Shown in pieces: positions 17,632 through 25,156 of a stretch of 64,000 bases of DNA; the first letter of the stretch is position 1, and the number at the start of each line of letters is the position of its first letter. The DNA is from an uncultured Collinsella sp. (GTDB lineage Bacteria > Actinomycetota > Coriobacteriia > Coriobacteriales > Coriobacteriaceae). Position numbers and translations under genes: made by a program. The notes beneath the pieces are model-generated. The model had not been told where the DNA came from, did no database searches, and saw nothing but the letters and a program-made list of their open reading frames with translations. The stretch is taken from contig UQKM01000001.1 in the NCBI GenBank assembly GCA_900541685.1, forward strand, positions 1 to 64,000, given 5' to 3'.

Positions 17632-18252
17632 TTGATCAGCATGATTCTCGGCCGCAAGATTGGCATGACCCAGGTTTGGGACGAGGACGACAACGTCGTT
17701 CCCGTCACGGTCATCCAGGCTGGCCCCTGCGCTGTCTCGCAGGTTAAAACTCAGGCAACCGACGGCTATGACGCCGTCCAGATCGGTTTCGGCGACATCA
17801 AGGCCAAGAACGTGAACAAGCCCATGGCTGGTCACTTCGCCAAGGCCGGCGTCGAGCCTGTCCGCTTCCTTCGTGAGGTCCGCGTCGAGAACGGCGAGGA
17901 GCACAAGGTCGGCGAGGTCGTCACCGTCGCTGATTTCGCTGATGTCGAGAAGGTCGACGTCATCGGTACCTCCAAGGGTAAGGGCTTCCAGGGTCGCATC
18001 AAGCGCTGGGGTCAGCGCCGCGGTCCTATGACGCATGGTTCTCACTTCCAGCGTCACCCCGGTTCTATCGGTCAGTGCGCCTATCCTGCGCGCGTCCTCA
18101 AGGGCGTCAAGATGGCCGGTCACATGGGTAACGAGCGCGTTACCGTCAAGAACCTTTCCGTTGTCCGCATCGATGCCGAGCAGAACCTCATCTTGGTCAA
18201 GGGCGCTGTCCCGGGTGCCAAGAATGGTCTCGTCGCCATCCGTATGGCCTAA
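17632..18252 (+). CDS. rplC: 50S ribosomal protein L3
   Basis: Encodes uL3, 206 residues, which assembles early near the peptidyl-transferase centre. ILGRKIGMTQVWDED and GKGFQGRIKRWGQRRGPMTHGSHFQRHPGSIG are classical signatures. The TTG at 17632 gives the expected MISMILG start; ATG 17641 is the alternative and neither has a strong ribosome-binding site. It opens the S10-type cluster here, since rpsJ lies elsewhere. Confidence 0.96.
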   Translation: MISMILGRKIGMTQVWDEDDNVVPVTVIQAGPCAVSQVKTQATDGYDAVQIGFGDIKAKNVNKPMAGHFAKAGVEPVRFLREVRVENGEEHKVGEVVTVADFADVEKVDVIGTSKGKGFQGRIKRWGQRRGPMTHGSHFQRHPGSIGQCAYPARVLKGVKMAGHMGNERVTVKNLSVVRIDAEQNLILVKGAVPGAKNGLVAIRMA

Positions 18253-18298
18253 GGGCCCAGCCCATTTAGCCCAGCGTCATACCAAGGAGAACACTTAA

Positions 18299-18925
18299 AT
18301 GGCAAAGTTTGAAGTAAAGAACAGCGAGGGCAAGAAGGTCGCCGAGGCCGAGCTCGCCGCTGAGGTGTACGGCATCGAGCCGAACATCCACGTTATGCAC
18401 CACATCGTCAAGTGCCAGATGGCCTCTTGGCGTCAGGGCACCCAGTCTGCTAAGGGTCGCTCTGAGGTTTCCGGTGGCGGCAAGAAGCCTTGGCGTCAGA
18501 AGGGCACCGGCCGTGCCCGCCAGGGTTCCATCCGTGCTGCCCAGTGGCGTCACGGTGGCGTTGTCTTCGCCCCCAAGCCCCGTTCCTACGCTAAGCGTAT
18601 GAACAACAAGGAGGTCAAGCTGGCTATGCGCTCCGCGCTGTCAGCCAAGCTGGCCGATGGCGAGCTCGTGCTCGTCGACGACTATGGCTTCGAGAAGCCT
18701 TCCACCAAGGCTGCCGTCGCCATGCTCAAGGCTCTCGGCCTTGAGGGCAAGCGTCTGACCATCATCGTTCGCGATGAGGACGTCAACGCCTACCTGTCGT
18801 TCCGCAACATTCCCAAGACGTTCATCATCACTGCCGACGAGGCCAACACCTACGATCTCGTCAACAACAACGCTGTGCTGATGCCCGCCGACATCGCCGC
18901 TCACTTCGGGGAGGTGCTTGCATAA
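18299..18925 (+). CDS. rplD: 50S ribosomal protein L4
   Basis: Encodes uL4, 208 residues. The extended loop that lines the exit tunnel is recognisable (GGGKKPWRQKGTGRARQGS, then QWRHGGVVFAPKPR). AAGGAGA precedes the ATG. In E. coli L4 represses its own S10 operon through the leader, which is relevant to the structured leader upstream of rplC. The stop codon abuts the start of rplW. Confidence 0.96.
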   Translation: MAKFEVKNSEGKKVAEAELAAEVYGIEPNIHVMHHIVKCQMASWRQGTQSAKGRSEVSGGGKKPWRQKGTGRARQGSIRAAQWRHGGVVFAPKPRSYAKRMNNKEVKLAMRSALSAKLADGELVLVDDYGFEKPSTKAAVAMLKALGLEGKRLTIIVRDEDVNAYLSFRNIPKTFIITADEANTYDLVNNNAVLMPADIAAHFGEVLA

Positions 18926-19213
18926 ATGACCGCCCACGAGATCATCATCCGTCCGATCGTGTCCGAGCGCTCCTTCTCCGGCATGGAGCTGAACAAGTAC
19001 ACGTTCGAGGTCGCCAAGGATGCTAACAAGTATCAGATCAAGGACGCTGTCGAGGAGATCTTCGGCGTCAAGGTCGTTCGCGTGAACACCCTGACGGTCA
19101 AGCCCAAGACCAAGCGCGTGCGCTATGTCGCCGGCAAGACCCGTTCTTGGAAGAAGGCCATCGTCACGCTGGCCGAGGGCGACACCATCGAGGTCTTTGG
19201 CAACCAGGCCTAA
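18926..19213 (+). CDS. rplW: 50S ribosomal protein L23
   Basis: Encodes uL23, 95 residues, at the exit-tunnel rim where trigger factor and SRP dock. IIRPIVSERSF, KYTFEVAKDANKYQIKDAVE and VNTLTVKPKTKR identify it. It starts immediately after the rplD stop codon. A 179-base gap with its own hairpin and a shared leader motif separates it from rplB. Confidence 0.95.
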   Translation: MTAHEIIIRPIVSERSFSGMELNKYTFEVAKDANKYQIKDAVEEIFGVKVVRVNTLTVKPKTKRVRYVAGKTRSWKKAIVTLAEGDTIEVFGNQA

Positions 19214-19392
19214 GACTCGCTGCTGTTGAGTGAGCTCATGCCTCCCAAATAGGGGAGGCGGGAGCTCAAGGTTTTGGGCGTATAAAATGGACACGCCCGG
19301 AACCGTGTATACGTCCGGTGTCATCGCACCCGAGGCAGAACCTCGAATCCCTGTCTGCGATGGCTAACGGATTCCTATTGAAAGGGATTGTA
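19214..19392 (+). promoter_or_regulatory. rplW-rplB spacer with hairpin and leader motif
   Basis: A long hairpin at 19231-19268 pairs TGAGCTC with GAGCTCA and GCCTCCC with GGGAGGC. It is followed by TTTTGGG, so it may partly terminate transcription. Next comes TATAAAATGG and the 26-base motif (19287-19312) shared with the rplC leader, ending in TATACG. The arrangement suggests that rplB onward has its own promoter and regulated leader, which is unusual inside an S10 operon. Confidence 0.5.
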
Positions 19393-20223
19393 ATGGCTGT
19401 AAAGCACCTTAAGCCGACCTCCGCTGGTAGGCGTTGGCAGACGATCTCCGACTTCTCCGAGATCACCTGCACCAAGCCCGAGAAGTCTCTTCTCGAGCCC
19501 CTGCCCAAGAAGGCCGGTCGTAACAACAACGGCCGCATCACCACCCGCCACCAGGGCGGCGGCGTGAAGCGTCGTTACCGCGTGATCGACTTCAAGCGCA
19601 ACAAGGACGGCGTGCCCGCCAAGGTTGCCACGATCGAGTACGATCCGAACCGTTCCGCTCGCATCGCTCTGCTGCACTACGCTGACGGTGAGAAGCGCTA
19701 CATCCTGGCCCCCAAGGGCCTCGAGGTCGGTCAGACCATCATGTCCGGTTCTGACGCCGACATCAAGCCGGGCAACGCTCTGCCCCTCGCCGATATCCCC
19801 GTCGGTACGCTCATCCACGCCGTCGAGTTCCAGCCGGGCAAGGGCGCCGCTATCGCTCGTTCCGCCGGTAACTCCTGCCAGCTGATGGGTAAGGAGGGCA
19901 AGTACGCTATCGTCCGTATGCCTTCCTCCGAGATGCGCCGCATCCTCGTTACCTGCCGCGCCACCGTCGGTGAGGTCGGCAACGCCGATCACGCCAACAT
20001 CGTCATCGGCAAGGCCGGCCGTAAGCGTCACATGAACGTGCGCCCGACCGTCCGCGGTACCGTCATGAACCCTGTCGACCACCCGCACGGCGGTGGCGAG
20101 GGCAAGAACCACACCTCTGGTCGTCCCTCCGTTACCCCCTGGGGTAAGCCGACGAAGGGCCTTCGTACGCGCAAGAAGAAGAAGGTCTCGAACCAGCACA
20201 TCATTCGTCGCCGTAAGAAGTAA
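19393..20223 (+). CDS. rplB: 50S ribosomal protein L2
   Basis: Encodes uL2, 276 residues, essential for subunit association and peptidyl transfer. NNNGRITTRHQGGGVKRRYR and the C-terminal VRGTVMNPVDHPHGGGEG, which contains the conserved functional histidine, are unmistakable. The ATG at 19393 gives the canonical MAVKHLKPTSAGRR start; upstream in-frame codons belong to the leader. Confidence 0.97.
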   Translation: MAVKHLKPTSAGRRWQTISDFSEITCTKPEKSLLEPLPKKAGRNNNGRITTRHQGGGVKRRYRVIDFKRNKDGVPAKVATIEYDPNRSARIALLHYADGEKRYILAPKGLEVGQTIMSGSDADIKPGNALPLADIPVGTLIHAVEFQPGKGAAIARSAGNSCQLMGKEGKYAIVRMPSSEMRRILVTCRATVGEVGNADHANIVIGKAGRKRHMNVRPTVRGTVMNPVDHPHGGGEGKNHTSGRPSVTPWGKPTKGLRTRKKKKVSNQHIIRRRKK

Positions 20224-20255
20224 TTTCGGATACCGAGTTTTAGGAGAAAGCACTT

Positions 20256-20516
20256 ATGAGCAGAAGTCTCAAAAAGGGCCCGTTCGTGGAGACTCGCCTT
20301 CTCTCGCGTATCACCGCGATGAACGAGGCTGGCAAGAAGGACGTCGTGAAGACCTGGTCCCGCGCGTCCACCATCTTCCCCGAGATGGTTGGTCACACCA
20401 TCGCCGTCCACGACGGCCGCAAGCATGTGCCCGTGTATGTTACCGAGTCCATGGTTGGTCACAAGCTCGGCGAGTTCGCGCCGACTCGTACGTTCCGTGG
20501 CCACAAGGCCAAATAG
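20256..20516 (+). CDS. rpsS: 30S ribosomal protein S19
   Basis: Encodes uS19, 86 residues, in the 30S head contacting S13. SRSLKKGPFVE, WSRASTIFPEMVGHTIAVHDGRKH and the C-terminal GEFAPTRTFRGH are diagnostic. TAGGAGAAAG precedes the ATG. It follows rplB by 32 bases and precedes rplV by 14. Confidence 0.96.
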   Translation: MSRSLKKGPFVETRLLSRITAMNEAGKKDVVKTWSRASTIFPEMVGHTIAVHDGRKHVPVYVTESMVGHKLGEFAPTRTFRGHKAK

Positions 20517-20530
20517 GGGGTTAACCGTAA

Positions 20531-20902
20531 ATGGCAACTAAGTCTATTGAAACTGAGGCCACCGAGGTTCGCGCCGTCGCTAAGTACGTGCGTGTTTCCC
20601 CCAGCAAGGCCCGCCTGGTGGTCGATCTGATCCGCCGCAAGCCTGTCGCTCAGGCCTTCGACATCCTCCACTTCTGCGACCGCGCCGTCGCCGTGGATGT
20701 CGAGAAGGTTCTCCGTTCCGCCGTTGCGAACGCCGAGAACAACAACGGTCTGCGTGCCGACAACCTGGTTGTCGCCGCTGCCTATGTTGACGAGGGTCCG
20801 ACGCTTAAGCGCATCCGTCCCCGCGCCAAGGGTTCCGCTTCTCGCATTCTGAAGCGTACTTCCCACATCACCGTCGTCGTTGCTCCTCGAAAGGAGGCGT
20901 AA
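20531..20902 (+). CDS. rplV: 50S ribosomal protein L22
   Basis: Encodes uL22, 123 residues, whose beta-hairpin lines the exit tunnel. AKYVRVSPSKARLVVDLIR near the N-terminus and RIRPRAKGSASRILKRTSHITVVV at the C-terminus are typical. It is separated from rpsC by 6 bases, so the pair is likely coupled. Confidence 0.96.
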   Translation: MATKSIETEATEVRAVAKYVRVSPSKARLVVDLIRRKPVAQAFDILHFCDRAVAVDVEKVLRSAVANAENNNGLRADNLVVAAAYVDEGPTLKRIRPRAKGSASRILKRTSHITVVVAPRKEA

Positions 20903-20908
20903 AGCTGT

Positions 20909-21619
20909 ATGGGTCAGAAAGTCTACCCCACCGGCTTCCGTCTTGGCATCACCGAGAACTGGCGCTCCCGCTGGTTCGCAGAGAAGGATTACGCTAAGAC
21001 CCTCGGTAACGATCTCGAGATCCGCAAGTACCTCGAGAAGCGTCTTTCCCGCGCAGCTGTCTCCCGCGTCGAGATCGAGCGCGCTGGCGACAAGGTGAAG
21101 GTCATCATCCTCACCGCTCGCCCCGGCGTTGTCATCGGTAAGAAGGGTGCCGAGATCGATACCCTCCGCACCGAGCTCGAGAAGGTCGCTGGCGTCTCCA
21201 AGGGCCAGCTCTCCGTCGACGTTGTCGAGATTAAGCGCCCCGAGCTCGACGCCAACCTCGTTGCTCAGTCTATCGCCGAGCAGCTCGAGGGCCGCGTTGC
21301 CTTCCGTCGCGCTATGCGCAAGGCTGTCCAGTCCGCCCGCAAGGCCGGCGCTAAGGGCATCCGTATCCAGTGCTCCGGTCGTCTCGGCGGCGCCGAGATG
21401 GGTCGTCGTGAGTGGTACCGCGAGGGTCGCGTGCCTCTGCACACCCTCCGTGCCAAGATCGACTACGGCACGGCTGTCGCCAGCACCACCATGGGCGCTT
21501 GCGGCGTGAAGGTCTGGATCTACCTGGGCGAGAAGCTCCCGGGCCAGCCTGTTCCCAACCCTGCACTCGAGGGCTCTTCCCGTCCTCGTCGTCGTAACTC
21601 CGAGAGGAGGGGTCAGTAG
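20909..21619 (+). CDS. rpsC: 30S ribosomal protein S3
   Basis: Encodes uS3, 236 residues. The N-terminal MGQKVYPTGFRLGITENWRS, the KH-domain PGVVIGKKGAEIDTLR and the C-terminal GRLGGAEMGRREWYREGRVPLHTLRA are all present. It is at the mRNA entry site and has helicase activity with S4 and S5. Its final base is shared with the GTG start of rplP. Confidence 0.97.
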   Translation: MGQKVYPTGFRLGITENWRSRWFAEKDYAKTLGNDLEIRKYLEKRLSRAAVSRVEIERAGDKVKVIILTARPGVVIGKKGAEIDTLRTELEKVAGVSKGQLSVDVVEIKRPELDANLVAQSIAEQLEGRVAFRRAMRKAVQSARKAGAKGIRIQCSGRLGGAEMGRREWYREGRVPLHTLRAKIDYGTAVASTTMGACGVKVWIYLGEKLPGQPVPNPALEGSSRPRRRNSERRGQ

Positions 21620-22122
21620 TGCTTGCCCCTAAGCGTATTCTTCACCGCAAGGTGCAGCGTGGCTCCATGAAGGGCCAGGCCAAGGGTAATACCGAGCTGC
21701 ATTTCGGCGAGTTTGGTATCCAGGCTCTCGAGGCCCATTGGATCACCAACCGTCAGATCGAGGCCGCTCGTATTGCCATGACCCGCTACATGAAGCGTGG
21801 CGGTCGTGTCTACATCACGATCTTCCCCGATAAGCCCATCACCAAGAAACCTGCCGAGACTCGCATGGGTTCTGGTAAGGGTAACCCCGAGGAGTGGGTG
21901 GCCGTCGTCAAGCCCGGCCGCATCATGTTCGAGGTCAAGGGTGTTCCCGAGGAGGTCGCTCGCGAGGCTCTGCGTCTTGCGCAGCACAAGCTCCCCATCA
22001 AGACCAAGATTGTTGCTGCCAAGAACGCTGAGCAGCGCATCGAGAAGGAGATGGCTGAGGAGGCCGCTCTCGAGGCCAAGTGGGCTGCTGAGGACGCCGC
22101 CGCCGCCAAGGAGGAGAACTAA
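21619..22122 (+). CDS. rplP: 50S ribosomal protein L16 with C-terminal extension
   Basis: Encodes uL16, 167 residues. MLAPKRILHRKVQRG and the central RVYITIFPDKPITKKPAETRMGSGKGNPEEWVAVVKPGRI are standard. Most L16 proteins end near residue 138; this one has an extra acidic, Ala/Glu-rich tail of about 28 residues (EKEMAEEAALEAKWAAED), likely a surface helix. GTG start overlapping the rpsC stop by one base; its TAA overlaps the ATG of rpmC. Confidence 0.95.
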   Translation: MLAPKRILHRKVQRGSMKGQAKGNTELHFGEFGIQALEAHWITNRQIEAARIAMTRYMKRGGRVYITIFPDKPITKKPAETRMGSGKGNPEEWVAVVKPGRIMFEVKGVPEEVAREALRLAQHKLPIKTKIVAAKNAEQRIEKEMAEEAALEAKWAAEDAAAAKEEN

Positions 22123-22337
22123 TGAAGCCCGCAGAGATTCGTGAGCTCTCGGACGCTCAGCTCGTTGAGAAGCTGAAGGAAATGCGCGCCGAGCTCTTTA
22201 ACCTTCGTTTCCAGATGGCCACCAGCCAGCTGGACAACACCGCTCGCGTCAACACCGTGAAGAAGGACATCGCTCGCGTCCTCACGGAGCAGCGCGCCCG
22301 CGAGATCGCAGCGGAGAAGTCCGCTGTCGCCGAGTAG
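22122..22337 (+). CDS. rpmC: 50S ribosomal protein L29
   Basis: Encodes uL29, 71 residues, a two-helix protein at the tunnel exit. MKPAEIRELSDAQLVEKLKEMRAELFNLRFQ is the family signature, with the shared segment TARVNTVKKDIARVLTEQR after it. Start overlaps the rplP stop (TAATG), indicating coupled translation. Confidence 0.95.
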   Translation: MKPAEIRELSDAQLVEKLKEMRAELFNLRFQMATSQLDNTARVNTVKKDIARVLTEQRAREIAAEKSAVAE

Positions 22338-22353
22338 GACCTAAGGAGAGAAC

Positions 22354-22614
22354 ATGACTGATTCGCGTAACTCGCGTAAGGTCCGTACGGGTGTCGTTAC
22401 CTCCGTCTCCGGTGCCAAGACCATTGTTGTCACCATCACCGAGCGCAAGCGTCACCCCAAGTACGGCAAGATGATGACCAGCTCCAAGAAGCTGCACGCT
22501 CACGACGAGGAGTGCACGGCTGGCGTGGGCGATACCGTCCGCGTTATGGAGACCCGTCCTATGTCCAAGATGAAGCGTTGGCGCCTCATCGAGGTCGTCG
22601 AGCGCGCTAAATAA
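22354..22614 (+). CDS. rpsQ: 30S ribosomal protein S17
   Basis: Encodes uS17, 86 residues. RKVRTGVVTSVSGAKTIVVTI, HPKYGKMMTSSKKLHAHDEE and VRVMETRPMSKMKRWRLIEVVE are typical of the OB-fold S17. AAGGAGAG precedes the ATG. A 118-base spacer follows before rplN. Confidence 0.96.
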   Translation: MTDSRNSRKVRTGVVTSVSGAKTIVVTITERKRHPKYGKMMTSSKKLHAHDEECTAGVGDTVRVMETRPMSKMKRWRLIEVVERAK

Positions 22615-22732
22615 GCAGTCGCTCTTACGACTTGTACGTTTCCGAAGATGTGCGTATGCCTGGCTTGCATACCACGGGCCGTATAAAGGCTGCGCACCTC
22701 TCTTCGGTTCTTAGTTCGGAGGAACATCTACC
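22615..22732 (+). promoter_or_regulatory. rpsQ-rplN spacer, possible internal promoter or leader
   Basis: The spacer is long for this operon. It contains a small hairpin GTATGC-CTGGCTT-GCATAC and a CCGTATAAAGG segment faintly like the rplB leader. The ribosome-binding site for rplN is TCGGAGGA. No clear promoter with both boxes was found, so its role is only suggested by position. Confidence 0.3.
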
Positions 22733-23101
22733 ATGATTCAGATGCAAACCATGCTGAACGTCGCCGACAACTCCGGCGCTCGCAAGATTCGCTGCATCAA
22801 GGTGCTTGGCGGTTCCAAGCGTCGTTATGCAGGCATCGGCGATGTGTTCATCGGTGCTGTCCAGGAGGCTACCCCTGGCGCCAACGTCAAGAAGAAGGAC
22901 GTTGTCCGTTGCGTCGTCGTTCGCACCGTTAAGGAGATCCGCCGCAAGGATGGCTCCTACATTCGCTTTGATGAGAACGCCTGCGTTGTCATCAACAACG
23001 ATGGTTCGCCCGTCGGCACCCGTATCTTCGGGCCCGTCGCTCGCGAGCTTCGTGACAAGAAGTACATGAAGATCGTCTCGCTCGCTCCCGAGACCCTGTA
23101 G
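22733..23101 (+). CDS. rplN: 50S ribosomal protein L14
   Basis: Encodes uL14, 122 residues, at the subunit interface. MIQMQTMLNVADNSGARKIRCIKVLGG and GTRIFGPVARELRDKKYMKIVSLAPE are diagnostic. It starts the spc-type segment and is 13 bases from rplX. Confidence 0.97.
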   Translation: MIQMQTMLNVADNSGARKIRCIKVLGGSKRRYAGIGDVFIGAVQEATPGANVKKKDVVRCVVVRTVKEIRRKDGSYIRFDENACVVINNDGSPVGTRIFGPVARELRDKKYMKIVSLAPETL

Positions 23102-23114
23102 TTAGGGGAGATAT

Positions 23115-23420
23115 ATGTATATCAAGAAGGGCGATAAGGTCCAGGTTCTCTCTGGTAAGGATCGCGGCAAGCAGGGCGTTGTCCTGCGTGCTCTCCCCGC
23201 CGAGAACAAGGTCGTTGTCGAGGGCGTTTCGGTCGTCAAGAAGGCCGTCAAGCCCAACGCTGCCAACCAGCAGGGCGGCATCGTTTCGCAGGAGGCTCCC
23301 ATCGACGCCTCCAACGTCAATCTCGTCTGCCCCGAGTGCGGTAAGGTTACCCGCGTCGGTCACGAGAAGGACGGCAAGAACAAGCTGCGCGTCTGCAAGA
23401 AGTGCGGCCACAAGTTCTAA
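23115..23420 (+). CDS. rplX: 50S ribosomal protein L24
   Basis: Encodes uL24, 101 residues, an assembly initiator. The KOW motif YIKKGDKVQVLSGKDRGKQGVVL opens it; VKKAVKPNAANQQGG and two CxxC pairs (CPECGK, CKKCGH) form the zinc-ribbon tail seen in some L24 proteins. It is the last ribosomal gene here: a strong terminator follows, whereas rplE, rpsN and rpsH normally come next. Confidence 0.96.
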   Translation: MYIKKGDKVQVLSGKDRGKQGVVLRALPAENKVVVEGVSVVKKAVKPNAANQQGGIVSQEAPIDASNVNLVCPECGKVTRVGHEKDGKNKLRVCKKCGHKF

Positions 23421-23449
23421 GCTGCCCGCAACATCAAGTTGCTAGCAAA

Positions 23450-23480
23450 GGCCCGGATGCCACGGCACCCGGGCCTTTTT
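23450..23480 (+). terminator. Rho-independent terminator after rplX
   Basis: GGCCCGGATGCC pairs with GGCACCCGGGCC with one mismatch and is followed by TTTTT. It closes the ribosomal cluster after L24. Confidence 0.92.
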
Positions 23481-24179
23481 CTATCCCCACTCGATGGCTT
23501 CGGTTCTGCCGTCCCGTCATTCCGGTTGCATCCAGTTTTCGGTGCCGTCTCGAATCGAGTGCCGCCAGGTGATACCCTGTCGCGTTTCGTCGGCTTCGGG
23601 GACAAAAGTCGGGACAACTCCAAAAACTATTTTCGAACTCAGGGCTTTGAGTTTTTGTTTTTGTCCCAAAGGGCGCGGCGGGATGCCTTTGGAGGCTCGA
23701 TAGCGCCGAAAACGCCCGTTTTGAAACTTAAATGCCTTTTCGCGTGCAAGCCGCCAGCTGCAATAGGAAGTGAATCAACGCAGGTGGCTTTCAAGCAGTT
23801 TGCAAAACTGCAGGTCGCAGGTCTTCATTGCCAGTAGGAGAAATGAGTAGTCTCAGGTGGCTTGCCCATGAGTTGACGAACGGGATTTGAGATTACGCTG
23901 ACGTCCGGAAACGCTTCGAGCACGGCGTTACGTTTTTGGGGTTTGGGCGTAGCCCCTGCACCCGCGAGCGCGGGCCTTAAGCCCGCCGAGAGGGTGACGC
24001 GTCGAAAACGAAGGGGAAAGAGAGAAGGGGCCGTCCCTATCATTCAGGTTGCGACCGAAGAAGACAAGGAGACCCCCTGAGCCTGAATGATGCCCCACAG
24101 ACCGCGTCCGACCGAGCTCAAGCCGAGCTTTTCCTGACGTCCGCCTTCGCGAAGATGATGGCTGGATTGGCTATGGATT
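23481..24179. other. About 700 bases without a recognisable gene
   Basis: Several short frames cross this stretch, but none has a good start site or a recognisable product. A 72-codon frame on the minus strand (23825-24043) has a plausible-looking C-terminus (SNPVRQLMGKPPETTHFSYW) and might be a gene remnant. The 9-base pair TCATTCAGG/CCTGAATGA near 24040-24090 forms an inverted repeat with a long loop. It looks like decayed DNA between the ribosomal cluster and an insertion-sequence remnant. Confidence 0.5.
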
Positions 24180-24681
24180 GGCAACACTTATTTGGACGAT
24201 TCCGGGAGGGACGGCCCCGCCTCCCTGAACTCGACCGGCGACATGTAGCCCAGCGTCGAGTGGATCCTGAAGTTGTTGTACCAGTGCACGTAATCCAAGA
24301 GCTTGGCTCGGAGCTCGCGCGTCCCTCCTCGGTCCTTCGGAGTGGCCGACGATCTCCCCGTTGCAGAGGTCGACGAGCAGGCAGACGTAGTTCCACGACG
24401 CCCCGACGCGCACGCAGGCCAAGTCGCTGCATATATGGGTGCACGGCGCCCTGCCGCCGAAGCCGCGCGCGACGACGTTCGACACGTCGGCCTCGTTGAC
24501 CGCCCCGGGGTGCACCTTGAACCTCTTCCTGCCGTATGCGCCGGCCAGGCCGTTCTCCCTCATGATGCGGCAGACGCGGCGCCGGCTGACGGTAACGCCC
24601 GACCTCCCGGGCGACGCCTTGATCTTGCGCGATCCGTTCCGGCCCTTGCTGGCGGCGTGCGCCGCCGCGGCCGCCGTCGCC
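24180..24681 (-). pseudogene. IS3-family transposase (OrfB) remnant
   Basis: On the minus strand, one frame reads VSRRRVCRIMRENGLAGAYG, then the first DDE-domain strand CTHICSDLACVRVGASWNYVCLLVDL and GEIVGHS; a different frame resumes with LLDYVHWYNNFRIHSTLGYM and PVEFREAG, the usual OrfB C-terminus. The middle part with the other catalytic acidic residues is deleted, with a frame change near 24330. OrfA and the start of OrfB are also missing. The element cannot be active. Its right edge abuts an MTA/SAH nucleosidase fragment. Confidence 0.85.
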
Positions 24682-24963
24682 CCCGACATTAAGGTCCTCA
24701 AGGGCCGCGTCGTCTCCGGCGACCAGTTCGTCTCGCCCGCGGAACAGAAGGAGCGAATCCTCGCGGCCTTCGGCGACCTGTGCTGCGAGATGGAGGGCTG
24801 CACCATCGCGCAGGCCTCCTATCTCAACGGCGTGCCCCTCGTCGTCGTGCGCGCCATCAGCGACAAGCCCTGCGCCGAGGGCCGGGTCGTCGACTACAAC
24901 ACCTTCGAGAAGAAGGCCGCCTGCGACTGCGCCCGCATCGCCGCGCGCATGGTTAAGCTTTAG
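24682..24963 (+). pseudogene. mtnN: 3' fragment of MTA/SAH nucleosidase
   Basis: The last 93 codons encode KVLKGRVVSGDQFVSPAEQK, then EMEGCTIAQ and VPLVVVRAISDKP, the substrate-binding and catalytic Asp segments of 5'-methylthioadenosine/S-adenosylhomocysteine nucleosidase. The N-terminal half (about 140 residues) is missing, replaced by the insertion-sequence remnant. An open frame runs from the remnant into this fragment, but there is no reason to think the fusion is expressed or functional. Confidence 0.85.
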
Positions 24964-25156
24964 GCCCGGCGCGCCGGGGCCCTTTCCAAAGCGAAGTGTC
25001 GAGCCGAAGTGTTGAGCGTCGGCCCTGAATGTTCAATGGCCGTTGTTTTCTGCCCCTCAAGTGGTGGACTTTTCCTCGGAGCTGTTGATTCCCCCACGCG
25101 CCCCCTTCCGTTCTCTGTTCTCCCCTTATACTCCTTGTACGAGGAGGTAAGAAGTC

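Noticed and set aside
23439..23837. 132-codon frame after rplX
   Set aside because: It begins inside the rplX terminator hairpin and has no family features.
23825..24043. 72-codon minus-strand frame
   Set aside because: No good ribosome-binding site and no recognised family; kept only as a possible remnant.
24439..24963. Intact 174-codon gene ending in a nucleosidase sequence
   Set aside because: The first half is the antisense of an IS3 transposase; only the last 93 codons are MtnN, so it is a chimera of two broken genes.
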